Assembly: GCA_029204225.1 (NCBI GenBank)
Contig: CM055096.1
Location: 70,513,444-70,577,443, forward strand
Source of the DNA: Diphasiastrum complanatum
Lineage: Eukaryota; Streptophyta; Lycopodiopsida; Lycopodiales; Lycopodiaceae
Direction of reading: 5' to 3'
DNA length: 64,000 nt
Made by a program: the position numbers and the translations under genes. Positions 46,088-57,472 of the stretch are shown piece after piece. The notes below the pieces were generated by a model that made no database searches, had not been told where the DNA came from, and was given only the letters and a program-made list of their open reading frames with translations. Numbering within the stretch: position 1 is the stretch's first letter; each line of letters opens with the position of its first letter.

Positions 46088-47930
46088 TCAATTTGATGCA
46101 CGTTTGGATCTTTGACTGTGCAGCTTATACACATGTTCCAAACAAGCTTCGAAAGAAGCTCGATGAGAAAGTGGAACAAGCTGCAACATATTTGGACTTT
46201 GTGGAAGACAAAGAAATGCATTTCTGCTTTTGACTATTCCATGAAATGAGTATCCTGCTAGAAAGCATAAGAAGCCAGAGGTGGATTTTATTGTGTCCAC
46301 ATCTCCAGCCCAATCAGAGTCGGAATAAGCATGTAAAGTTAGAGCGTCTTCTGTATTTTCATTATAGCACAAGGCATAGTGCTTTGTGGCTTGAATGTAT
46401 CTTAGTACTCTCAATAGAGCCTTCTAGTGAGGTAGGCCGAGATTTGACATAAATTGTGACAATGTGCTGATCGCATAGGCGAGATTGGGTCGAGTGCAGT
46501 AGACCATGGCATACATGATTGATCCAACTACCGATTGATTAGGGGTATTTGCACATCTCCTTCTTCTCTGCTTCAATCATCGGGCACATGTCCTTTGATA
46601 GTTTAAATCCTAGATCCATAGGCGAGTCTATCGACTTGCAGTCTTCCATGCCATACATCTAAAGTACATTGGTTAGATACCTTTCTTGCTTCTCACAATC
46701 CTTCTACTTGCTATGTCTCTAGATATCTCGATCCCAAGGAGGCAGTGCACTGGGCCTGAATAGGTCATTTCGAATTTCTTCGACAATAGCGACTTTGTCT
46801 CATGAAGCAACTGATTCAAATTGTTGATGATCAGAGAGTCATCAACATATAGAGCTATTATAACATAGCTTGGGCCTCTGTGTTTGAGATAAACATTAGA
46901 GACATCATAATTTGGCATGAAGTCGTGCTGCAACAAGAATCGATTGATTCTATCAAACCAGGCCCTTAGAGCTTGCTTTAGCCCGTAGAGAGATTTCTGC
47001 AGCTTACATACCTTGTGTTCTTGGCCTTAAAGGATGTAGCCTTTGGGTTGATAGATGAGAATATCTTCTTGTATGTATCCATTCATAAAGGTTGTCTGAA
47101 CATCCATCAGGTGAACTTCCATATCTTCGACAACTGTGATAGCAAGTAGTGATCGAATTCACTGAAGTCTTACGAATGGACTGAAAGTCTCAGTGTATTC
47201 AATCCCATAGGTTTGTTCATATCCTTTGATGACTAGTCGAGCTTTCCATTTGGTTATACAACCATCTGGATTGAGCTTCAACTTGAAGATCCACTTGGTG
47301 TCGATAATCTTTGCATCAGGAGGAACTTCGACAAGACGCCAGGTCTTGTCCTTCATCAATGAATTATACTCAACATTCATGGCAGTGCGCCAGTTGTCTA
47401 CATTTGAACTCGACAATGCTTCTGCTACTGAGACAGGTTCATCATAACTGATGAATGCCTAAGGGATATAATGATCAGGTTCTTGTCAATGTCGAGCAGA
47501 CCTTCGAACAATAGTCGATTGTTGAGATGATGATTTTCCTTGTTGTGCGACATGGGTATCTTCGATTGTTGCCGGAATAGTCGCAGGTCGAAGCCTGTCG
47601 ATGGTAATGGGAGTCGTTGGAACGAACTCTTGCATTGGTTGCTTCTGCTTGAAGTCGTAAGATATATCTTCAAGGAAGACGACATCTCGATTGACTGTGA
47701 TTCGGTCCGATTTGACATCGGTATCAGAGCCATAGGTCGAGATTGTTCTACTATTCAAGACTATTTTACAGTTTCTTAGATCACTCATCATAGAAGGTAC
47801 ATCTTTAGAAATCCGCTTGATCAATAAGTTCAACAGAGATGATTTCCACATGTGGAAATCCAAAATGAAGATGATACTCATTGAGAAAGAACTTTGGAGA
47901 TATGTTAATGATTCAATATCCAAGTCGACA
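46088..47930 (-). mobile_element. Ty1/copia pol fragment: integrase tail, reverse transcriptase and RNase H
   Basis: From right to left the minus strand gives an integrase tail/linker (47923-47425, ITVNRDVVFLEDISYDFKQK, RRSARH). Reverse transcriptase starts in 47416-47159 (NWRTAMNVEYNSLMKDKTWR, IDTKWIFKLKLNPDGCITKW, YTETFSPFVRLQ). Its active-site region lies at 46936-46673 (VIIALYVDDSLIINN, SLLSKKFEMTYSGPVHCLLG), and RNase H at 46414-46125 (HYALCYNENTEDALTLHAYS, DSDWAGDVDTIKSTSGFLCF). YVDD is intact, but stops and shifts separate the parts (for example near 46990 and 47460), so the copy is dead. Confidence 0.85.
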
Positions 47931-48019
47931 ACCTGACATGCTGACCACCTAGAAAGCTAAGGATGAAAAATCTCAATACGGTTGTGGGGGAGAGTATATG
48001 TCAGACAAAATGTCCGACT

Positions 48020-48428
48020 AATTATCTTCATGAGGCATTCATCATCAGTTCAGCACCAACTACACACCACAACATAATGGAGTAGTTGGAGAGGAAGAAC
48101 CGAACACTACTCAATGCAGCACGATCGATGATGTCAAATGCTCAGCTACCCAAGAATTTTTGAGCTGAAGCAATTTCAACAGCTTGCTATCTGCAAAATT
48201 ATTCAAGCACTAAGGCAGTAGACTAAAAGACTCCATTCGAAGCCTTTCATTGATACAAACCGAGTATGAGGTGAAGCACCTTCGAGTATTTGGTTGTCTT
48301 ATCTACGTGTAGATTCCATCTGACCTAAGAAAGAAACTTGATCATGTCAGTTGCAGAAGTATCTTCATTAAATACTTGACATCACACAAAGCTTATCGAA
48401 GAATTGTGTTTGAATATACTATTAATCA
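48020..48428 (+). pseudogene. Ty1/copia integrase fragment, inverted relative to the neighbouring pol
   Basis: The plus strand reads HHQFSTNYTPQHNGVV, SMMSNAQLPKNF-like sequence with shifts, FEAFH and LRVFGCLIYV*IPSDLRKKL, ending HKAYRRIVFEY. This is the C-terminal half of a copia integrase core with its tail. It faces the minus-strand integrase tail at 47.9 kb, so an inversion or a second insertion lies near 47.95-48.02 kb. Confidence 0.7.
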
Positions 48429-48860
48429 GCTCTAATACCACCCTTGCTAAATGCGATATTCAATCAAGAGAAAAACTTAGCATAGAACTATGACAAGATC
48501 TTTACCAAATTGTTGATTCAGACTATTACTTAGATCATCGACCAGAGGAATATCCTTGTAGGTTTTGAAGACAACCATGAACTCGAGAGAGAAATTATCA
48601 TAAGCATTCAACAGTGGAACACACATAAGAAAATAGAGAATCTATATTAAGTTGTTGTGAATACAACTATCAGATCACGATCTTGTGCCCGAAAATGGTT
48701 CACAGTAGTAGCGCACTATGTGTTGTGATCTTACTATGCTAGTTACAGATTGAATACTATCTCTACTCTTGAATTACCTTCACTCTCTCTAAAATCTCTG
48801 ATCCTATGGAATCAGATAGTCTGATACAAGGGAGTTCACAATGGATATATCGTATTTGGC
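48429..48860 (-). mobile_element. Primer-binding site (48429-48440) and probable 5' LTR of the minus-strand copia
   Basis: TGGTATTAGAGC on the minus strand is a one-mismatch initiator tRNA-Met site. The stretch to its right shares word order with the LTR at 15.84-16.01 kb (CTATCAGATCAC, GTTGTGATCTTACTATGC, CACTCTCTC). The outer LTR border is not resolved. 48860-48980 has nothing recognised. Confidence 0.5.
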
Positions 48861-48977
48861 AAGCGTGTAGGGTTTTGACAGGAAAGTAGAATGCGGGATG
48901 CTGAAGGTCTTGGCCACTAACTCGGGCTCAAGAGAGATGTCATAATCTTGACCTTCGTGGGTGATTGTATTTGCCAA

Positions 48978-48980
<3 letters not shown>

Positions 48981-49009
<29 letters not shown>
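48981..49009. repeat. (TA)n microsatellite
   Basis: A TA run of about 29 bp. Confidence 0.95.
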
Positions 49010-49014
<5 letters not shown>

Positions 49015-49201
49015 TCCAAGCCTTGCAAAACCAGCTCCAACAAGCAAAGGCCAATGCTAGAACAAATCGACAACTTGTGCAATCTATTAAAGCTAAGCTT
49101 GATGCCAAGAGAGACAAATGCCAAAACTATTAAGCTGTCAGAACTACTTTAGATGGTAATCTTGCAATATCTTAGTAGATTAGCTTTTTATTATTTTTCT
49201 A

Positions 49202-49865
<664 letters not shown>

Positions 49866-50719
49866 TTTCCACCACCACCATTGACTACCAACAACTACAA
49901 CTCACATTCTCCCAGTTCAACTTCCAAACCGGAGACAAACATACCTTCAATAAAGACAAATATGCCTCCTAAATCGACGACATCCCCGCCACCCTCCAGC
50001 AATCCCCGTCCATGCCTCACCTCGAATACTCATCTGTACCGCCCATTGCTACTCTGCTTGACGACATCCCATCCACTTTTATCATTCCGCCATGCCAAGA
50101 TGACTCCTTTAGAAGGTTGACAAAATTTTGCCAACGGTGGTACCAACGCATCTTGCTTGTGCCAGCATCAGAACAGCTAGCTCTCTTCATAAAAAAGTAT
50201 CCGGATATCAAGACTAGAACTGGATATATTTAGACCAAGTTGGAACCGACCAAGCTTATTACCTTTCTGCATCTTCAACCAGATTGGCATAAGGTCGTTT
50301 TCACGAGAAACCCCGAGCTGCTCAAATAATACCTCATAGCTTTGGTGGACATCATGGCAGATCTAACATATCACCCCAAGCCACGAAGAAGAGCTTGGCA
50401 GGCCCTAAAAACTCCCAACGTCGGGGCATACAACTGGCCCAAGATCCACTCACCATACGGTTGGGCCACGTCAGTGGATTTCTTGCGAGCTCTGAATCAT
50501 TTTCTAGATGACACATCTAATTCTCCCGATCCCATCGTTTTGGAAGCTTATTATAATGTGGAGACTTTGATCACGGCTACCAAGACACAAGATGAGATCT
50601 CAGCTTCAGGGACTATAGCTTTGATTCCAACAAGCCATTCCAGTCACCAGCTATCGAGGCCCAAATCTCTCTATATTGGACCTACCATCGCTTATCCACC
50701 ACTTCATTTGTCAACATAG
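49866..50719 (+). pseudogene. Decayed open frame of about 280 codons, unrecognised
   Basis: One plus-strand frame continues through three stops (near 49970, 50231 and 50327) and reads FNFQTGDKHTFNKDKYAS, SVPPIATLLDDIPSTFIIPP, FCQRWYQRILLVPASEQLAL, FLHLQPDWHKVVFTRNPELL, ALKTPNVGAYNWPKIHSPYG and WATSVDFLRALNHFLDD. Constant frame across stops suggests a once functional protein. It could be a retroelement gag or a host gene copy. I know no family for it. Confidence 0.4.
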
Positions 50720-51870
50720 CAAGGAAAGATGGTAAACAACCAGTTTCCTTGGCAACATGCATCATGCATTTGGTCCAATCTGCTTGCAGTCACTGACGCG
50801 CAACTCATTGTGGTCTCGCTTTGTTAGGCTTGTCACTTTGCGTCATAGGTAAAACAAAGATGCTAATGACAAAAAAGACAAACAGATTGAGCAAGATCAA
50901 TGAAGCAGAGTTCCAATTTTTCTATAATTTTTCTGAACAGGCAAGTTACCATGGATCACCATAATATCGAGTCACTTTCTCTAGTGTGGTTGTCCATGGT
51001 AACTTGTCCACGTTCAGCAAAACAAAACAAAACAAAACAAAAAAGGTCTTTCAAAAAGCATAAAAATTGACTCAATTTTGCCTTTATTGTTTTTTTCTTT
51101 TTTAATAATCTAATTTCCATTTCTTTGTAAATAGTCATCATATCCTCCACTCTCTCTGTTTTCCCCCTTCTTATCTGGGTAATTGTAGCCCAAAGTTTTT
51201 TCCTTCCTTTTTAATGCCATTCTCAATTTCCCTATCTCTTTTCTACTTCACTTCATCTTCCCTCCTTGCGACCCTTCCGGTTCACATCACCACAACCACC
51301 AACATTCAACAACAGGCAACTGTTGCACATGTGCCAAGGGACTGTCACCAAATTTTTACTGAGGGCATATTATCAAATTCTCACGCAATCTTCTAATGAA
51401 ATTCTAGATGCGACAATATCAATATCCAACTACGGAGTCACAACCTCAAAACTACAAGGAGCCTCGATGAAAGACCAACAAGGGAGCTCCAAAACCCATA
51501 TTTATTGGGAGCAATACTGCTAATGAAAGTCGACAAGTAGTGGACCGGTCAACGAGCGAATAAAAAGCCTAACGTCTCACAACTATATTTTACAACAACA
51601 AAAACAAAAGCATGGCCGAGTTGGCAAATGTAAATGAAACTACCAACATTGTAAAGTGAGACACTAATAAATGGTGGAGTGTATTCTGAAGCCATTCTCT
51701 CTCCTTTTTTACATTCCTCGTTCCTACTTTTTCTAGAGCTTTCTTCCACCCCAGGCTCCTCCTATTCACTCCTCTTGCACTTTGCAACAATACATTCATT
51801 CTCTATTGTATATTTCACAAGCCTCTCTCCTCAACTTTTTTTATTTCTTCCATAGCTTGCACCATATTAT
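50720..51870. other. No gene recognised; short (AAAAC)n at 51018-51044
   Basis: Only short ORFs without motifs. A five-base AAAAC repeat of about five units is the only structure seen. Confidence 0.5.
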
Positions 51871-51872
51871 AG

Positions 51873-51960
51873 GGTTGGCTCACTTGGTTAGGTTGACGCT
51901 CCAAAGTTTCTTTCGTCTAGGGTTCGAGACTCCCATTGAAAACCAAGAAGCATATTATAT
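51873..51960 (+). mobile_element. tRNA-derived SINE head
   Basis: GGTTGGCTCACTTGGTTAGG has the pattern of a tRNA A-box (TRGYNNARNGG), and 36 bp later GGTTCGAGACTCCC matches the B-box (GGTTCGANNCC). Together they form an internal RNA polymerase III promoter. The body after it (CATTGAAAACCAAGAAGCAT) is shared with the truncated copy at 40.14-40.19 kb. No complete tRNA cloverleaf is present, so a SINE is more likely than a tRNA gene. Confidence 0.55.
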
Positions 51961-52100
51961 TATTTAGTGAGAGAGTTATTGACGAGCTATCTACGGCTGC
52001 GCATTGGGGATTCTCAATTGATCGAAACAATCTTAGAAACCGCAAACAGTAATTTGTTTCTGAGAAGGAAGTTAGTTGTGTTACCGTTTTTGTACTGGAT

Positions 52101-52742
52101 ATGGCTTTGACCCCATTCTTCTTTGGCCTCGATCAAAGTATTTTTGATCCTTTGGATAGAATTTTGGAGCCTTTTGACAGATTTCCTCTGTGGGACAATG
52201 CAGCTTCTCGACAATTCGCCCAGGATGTGAGCGCCATTGCCAGTACTCGAGTGGACTGACTTGAAACCCCGGAGGCTCACATTTTCCAAGCCGATCTACC
52301 AGGTGATTCATTGTCCCTGATCTCAGCATATATCTTCGAATAATCTTGCTCAACCTGGCTTATTACCAGAAAATTTTCATGCTCGGGCTCTCCTTATAAT
52401 AATTCTTGTTATTCGTTTTCTCTGATTGATCTGACATGTATTCTAAATCTTTGGAATGTTTCTTGATTTGTGGCTGTTTTGGATTTCAGGAAGAAATAAA
52501 GGTTCAGGTGGAAGATGGACGCACGTTACAGATAAGCGGAGAACGCAAGAAAGAGGAGGTGGAGAAGACGGACAAATGGCACCGGGTGGAGCGTTCGCAT
52601 GGTAGTTTCGTGCGACACTTTCGCTTGCCAGAGAATGCGAAAGTGGAGGAAGAAAAAGCCAAGGTTGAGGATGGCGTTCACTGTTCATAAACCTAAGCAC
52701 GAAGTGAAGCCCATTGAAATCTCAAGCTTAATTGCTACATGA
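52101..52742 (+). pseudogene. Class I small heat-shock protein (HSP20 family), broken
   Basis: The first part (52101-52302) reads MALTPFFFGLDQSIFDPLDR and ASTRVD*LETPEAHIFQADL, the class I N-terminus with the A-S-T-R-V-D-W...ETPEAH start of the alpha-crystallin domain. The second part (52490-52678) reads [35 protein letters not shown] and [20 protein letters not shown], the core of the domain. Lesions: TGA at 52257-52259 replaces the conserved Trp. Just after DGV two bases are missing near 52678, so the frame ends HCS*, while [13 protein letters not shown] follows in the other frame. The 52303-52489 stretch interrupts the domain; donor and acceptor phases do not match, so it is either a damaged intron or an insertion. 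The working protein would be a cytosolic ATP-independent chaperone. Class I genes usually lack introns, so this interruption is odd. Confidence 0.85.
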
Positions 52743-53029
52743 GAAACAATAGAGCACATCACATGTTTGAACAACATACGTGTACTAACTCAATTTTCTT
52801 GGTTCGCTTTCCGAGCAATAAGAACGACATTATGAACTAGGTAGCGGTCGTGAGCAGCCCGCCATCATGTGTAGCAGGCAGCCTTCACGCATCGAGCCGC
52901 CCTGCGGCGAGGTGCGTTGAAGGCTACTTTTACATGGTAGGAGGCCTGCTGCGGGACGTAATTGGCCCTTCAATTGAAGGCCAATTGAATGTGGCTCTGA
53001 AAACATTTCATCTCAATTTTCAAGCAAAA

Positions 53030-53180
53030 ATTAAAAGGATGAAATAAATCATTCATTAATCGTTGGAAAGTTGCCGGAGCATTCATTAAACCAAAAGATC
53101 TCATTCCATCAAGGGTGAAGGAACAGTCAGGGTCGAATTTCAAAAAGGTGAAATAAAGTTGTTGTCCAATGTTCTTCACG
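53030..53180 (-). pseudogene. Ty3/gypsy reverse transcriptase scrap
   Basis: The minus strand reads FTLDGMRSFGLMNAPATFQR and LMNDLFHPF, the FGL.NAP.TFQ..MN segment of gypsy reverse transcriptase. Only about 50 codons remain. The 52743-53030 stretch has no recognised gene. Confidence 0.75.
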
Positions 53181-54600
53181 TTCTCAATCTTACCAAAAGT
53201 CTGCTCTCAATAAGCAGAATCACTGATTCTGGTCGTAGGGTTGCATTTGATACAGAGGGCTGCACCATTATTGACAAATCTAGGAAAATATTAGCTTTCG
53301 GTAGAAGATGTGGCTATCTTTATAAACTTAGTCACTGCTATTCTACAAATAGTCAAGCTCTTCACACTTTTACTTCTGAATCTCCTGATATGTTGTGGCA
53401 TTTCAAATTAGGCCAATTAAATTTCAATAGTATTTAACAAATGTCAAATCAGAATCTAGTGCAAGTCTTCCATCTATTAGCAAATTGAATTCTCCTTGTG
53501 AAAGCTGTATTATCAGCAAACATGCTAGAAGTCCATTCGTTTCCGATTCAATTCATACTTCTAGAGATTTGCTAGATCTTGTGCACTGCATTTGTGGGCC
53601 GATGCAGACTGCTTCCACAGGGGGAGCCCTCTATTTTCTAACTTTCAATAATGATTTTTCTCAAAAAAATGTCCCTTATTTTCTAAAAAACAAATCCGAG
53701 GCATTCAAGTTATTCAAACAGATCAAAGCATCTGCAGAAAATCAGACCCAGAGGAAGATCAAAGCTCTACCCACTGACGGAGGGGGAGAATTTATCTCCA
53801 CCGAATTCAAGGAGTGCTGCAAGGCAACATAATACATCAACAATATACAACGAGCTAGTCACCTCAGTCCAATGGTGTAGCAAAACGAAAAAATCAGACA
53901 CTTATCGAAAGTGCCAAGAGCATGCTAGCCCATGCCTCTCTTCCAAAGAAATTTTGGACAGATAGATTTTTGTGGAAGACCAATTTTTTGACCACAAGGG
54001 AAAAGCTCGAGAAAATTCCAATCCAAGTATCGAAAACAGCTCCAGTATCGAACAAAAGAAAATCGATACTAACTCGAAAAATGAGTCAGAACCTCAACGG
54101 ATTGATATATGTGTTGCAGCCAGAGGGATACGAACTGAAGGGTAAGGAGCACCTAATGTGCGAAATTCACAAGGCTCTATATGGTCTGAAACAGTCACCA
54201 AGAGCATGGTTTCAGAAAATTAATGCATTTCTAATCAAGAATGGTTTCATTCCAAACTCGGCAAACTCGAATTTCTATTTCAAGTCTATATCGGGTTCCT
54301 TCATAATCATCACTCTTTATGTAGATGATATGTTACTATTTAGTAACAATTTGAATTGTTGAAGGACATCAAATGCATGCTGTCACAGAAATACAGGATG
54401 ACTGATAGGGGTCCAGCCCATTACTATCTTGGAATTCAGATTTTTCGAATTCAATCCAGCAGATAGATTTTCATCAATCAACAACGATATCTCTCCAACG
54501 TGTTGGACAAATATGAAATGACCAACTGCAAATCGAGCTACTTCCCACTCGACCCTGGACTGAATCTGTCAAAGGAGCAATGTCCTCAAACCAAGGCAGA
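53165..54600 (+). mobile_element. Ty1/copia pol, decayed, GAG-pre-integrase to reverse transcriptase
   Basis: The plus strand gives NVLHVLNLTKSLLSISRITD, MLWHFKLGQLNFNS (GAG-pre-integrase, 53165-53437), and CESCIISKHARSPF with IKALPTDGGGEFISTEFKEC (integrase, 53485-53832, second catalytic Asp kept). After a break comes SAKSMLAHASLPKKFW (53905-53955). A large deletion then leads to reverse transcriptase: LQPEGYELKGKEHLMCEIHK, ALYGLKQSPRAWFQKI, FIIITLYVDDMLLFSNN (54290-54355) and YYLGIQIFRIQSSR. It stops abruptly near 54600. The family is close to the element at 54.9-60.9 kb, which inserted 300 bp further on. Confidence 0.85.
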
Positions 54601-54903
54601 AAAGGAGTTATTGCTCTTCCTCCCTTCTCAATTTTAAAAAATCTGAGCTTCATGCCATCACAATTCTGTTCCTCCCTGAATTTCTTCTCTGCGTATTCGG
54701 GTCGTCCCTACTCGGCTCCTAGGCATTCCCTTTGGTGTACATTTGTCCTCCGCCCAACGTTCGCAATGATTCCTCCACTCCTTTATAGCCAAAATGGCTT
54801 CTTCGGACCCCTGGTTTATCTCGGGTTTTGGTTGCCCCCCGTCACATTCTCTCTGCCTTCTCAATCTTCTTTTCCTCTCTCTTCGTTGCTACTCGCTCCC
54901 TTC
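54601..54903. other. C/T-rich sequence without a recognised gene
   Basis: It may be part of the LINE whose tail lies on the other side of the copia element at 61 kb, since both stretches are C/T-rich, but I could not show this from protein motifs. Confidence 0.3.
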
Positions 54904-56083
54904 TGTTGGATTTATCTCCTCTACTCTCCTAAATCCTATTTTAATATGCCTCCATTCATGCTGCATTTTTACTCATGTTGTCGCACAATCTGCATATTTA
55001 CATGTAAAATAAGACAGGCAAAAAACTCAATTGTCTGCATAAATATAAGTAAATTTCCACAGGCAAAAAACGCGATACTGTGTTTTTACACGTGATTCGT
55101 GATAGGCGAAAAAGGCAACATTGCCTTACAAGATGCCAAAGGCACCCTGTAAATCAAATCTCAAGGCATTTTGTCAGAGTTCGCATTTTCACCAACGTTC
55201 ATTTCAGCAAAGGCTGACGTTGCAGCCTTTTCACGCTCATCCCATGCAACTGTGCTAACGGATATGACAACGATAGTAGCCACCCACGATCTCCTACAGA
55301 CAGCACATCCACTTTGTACTTTCTTCATCTGCACACCTATAAAATTGTGTATATATATTGAATACAATTTGCATATTCAGAGTGTGTGAAAATAATAGCA
55401 TCACAAACTTATCATAGATAGACGAAGTAGATGCCTTGCGCATTGATTCTTTTGTATTGTCAGTAATAGGTTCATTCCTTTTACAGATTGAATTGGCTTT
55501 GTAGAGCACGCGGTTTCTCCGCTATTGTCTTGTGCTCCACCGCATTATTGACATGTATAATTTGCTATACTTAATTTGACAACAGCTTTGTCTCGTTCTG
55601 CGTTCAGATTTGTGTCAATATTGCAATGCTTTTCTACATTCTGTCTGACTCTCTTATTGCTCAATCTGGTAATATGTTCTTAGCAAATATTTATTAGTCT
55701 AGTTATTGATGACTAATATTTAGTCTTGCCTTTTGCGACTAATTTGCGACTTATTATCAGTTGAGTTCAGTCTAGCTCTTCGTGAACATTCGCGACTAAT
55801 AATTTGTCTAGCCGTTCGTGACAAATTATTCTTCTGATGTTTTGTTGCTTAATGTTTGGCTACGTAATCAAATCGACCGCGATTTCTATCACTAACGTTC
55901 TGTTCGTTTCTGATAGGCGTAGTCATGCTTAGGGAAAGATTAGTATAGCTCATTTTGCTGCGCACAAACACTTTCGGTTCGAGTTCGTTTCTTGTTCGAG
56001 TTTCGAGTTCGCTTCTTTTCGTGTTCATTTTCTTTTCGAGCTATTTTTAGTTTCTCACACTCACACACCTTCATTTTTCAACA
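54904..56083 (+). repeat. 5' LTR of the copia element, 1180 bp
   Basis: It starts TG and ends CA, as LTRs do. The inner border is fixed by the primer-binding site and the left border by identity with the 3' LTR start at 60222. Words such as GGCGAAAAAGGC and GTGTTTTTACACGTGATTCG recur in the 3' LTR. Confidence 0.9.
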
Positions 56084-56237
56084 TGGTATTGGAGCTGTTA
56101 TCATAGCCTAATAAGCTTCCACAGTACAAGACTCTACTAGTCGATAGAGTAATTGTCTTCTTGTTCTGTAATTCAGTACCGGATTTTCATACTTAAGTCA
56201 CTGATAGTTTTTTCTATCACCTAGACTAATCTTCCAC

Positions 56238-57080
56238 ATGGATTATCAAGGGAAAGCCAGTCCCATCATGGACAAGCTCGATGGAGCCAATTACCATCTA
56301 CGGAAATTTAAGATGAAAACTGTACTAATGGCTAAAGAATTGTCTGACGTTGTTACAGGTGTAGAAGGAAAACCTGAAGCAGACGACGCAGCAATCGTCA
56401 GATGGAAGCTGAAGGATGGAAAGGCTTTCGCGTTGATCATACTCAACATTACGGATACCCAGATCGGCCATGTATCCGAGGCCCAGACATCGAAAGAAGT
56501 CTGGGACATCTTGAACACACTATATGAAGTGCGAGATATAGCTTCCAAGCTACATCTCAAGAAGAAATTTTACTTCCTCAAGATGGCGAATGGTGATTCC
56601 CTGCAGAATCACATCAATCAATTCAAGACCTGCTAAGGCAAATGGTCGTTTTCGGATCTGTCATAGGCGATCAAGACGCAGTGATGCAACTGCCTACAAG
56701 CTTGCCAAGCTCATACGACAGCTGGGTGATGATCATCACGACACATCCAAAACTGACTCTTTCAAGAGTCATTACTATATTGTTGCAGGAAGACACGCGG
56801 AGGAACGAAGCCTCAAGTTCCTCAGCTGATTCTCATGCCTTATACACCAACAAGAGCACGACTAAGCAGAAAAAGAAGAAAGGCCCAAAGCAATCAAAGC
56901 CAGACCAGAAACCAGTACAACACAAAGAACAGTCGAATCCGCAGACGAAGAAGAAGTTGTTCTGCAGATACTGCAAGTGAAACAACCATGAAATTCAAGA
57001 TTGTCGGATACTGCAAGCAAAGAACAACAGCAAGGGGCAGTCGAATCAAGTAGCCAATGCAGCTGTAGAAGCTCCACAGC
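56238..57080 (+). pseudogene. Copia gag (nucleocapsid)
   Basis: Gag starts MDYQGKASPIMDKLDGANYH and contains FKMKTVLMAKELSDVVTGVE and SKEVWDILNTLYEVRDIASK. A one-base shift and TAA near 56634 break it; the frame continues as PTSLPSSYDSWVMIITTHPK. A zinc knuckle (CRYCK*NNHEIQDC) lies at about 56960-57005 and contains a stop. Gag would form the virus-like particle. Confidence 0.85.
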
Positions 57081-57109
57081 CTATTCAAGAAGCGGATCAT
57101 GATGCCTTC

Positions 57110-57400
57110 ATGACCAGCCATCAAGGAGCATCCGGCGACAATTCTTGGTTCTTGGATTTCGGAGCCACTCAACACATGACCAACCTCATTGGATGTTTTG
57201 AGTCCTATACACCTTACAGTACCAAAAAATATGTTCACCTTGGCGACAATAGCACACATGCTATTAAAGGTGAAGGTACTATAAGTTTAAGCTTTGCAAA
57301 TGATCAATCTAAGCTACTTTCTAAAGTCCTGTATGTACCAAATTTATCTGCGAATCTGCTCTCTATAAGAAGAATCACATATCTAGGACATAGAGTATAA
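57110..57400 (+). pseudogene. Copia protease, active-site Ser replaced
   Basis: The frame reads NSWFLDFGATQHMTNLIGCF and VLYVPNLSANLLSIRRITYL. The usual active-site triplet is D-S/T-G; here it is D-F-G, which should abolish aspartic protease activity. The frame ends with TAA near 57398-57400. Confidence 0.85.
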
Positions 57401-57472
57401 TTCGAATCTGATCAGTGCAAAGTAGTTGATAGGACAGACAAGATCCTAGCACTCTAAAAGAGGCATGGATAC

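Noticed and set aside
51873-51960. A functional tRNA gene
   Set aside because: A- and B-box-like sequences are present, but I cannot fold the arms of a tRNA and no acceptor stem pairing is seen.
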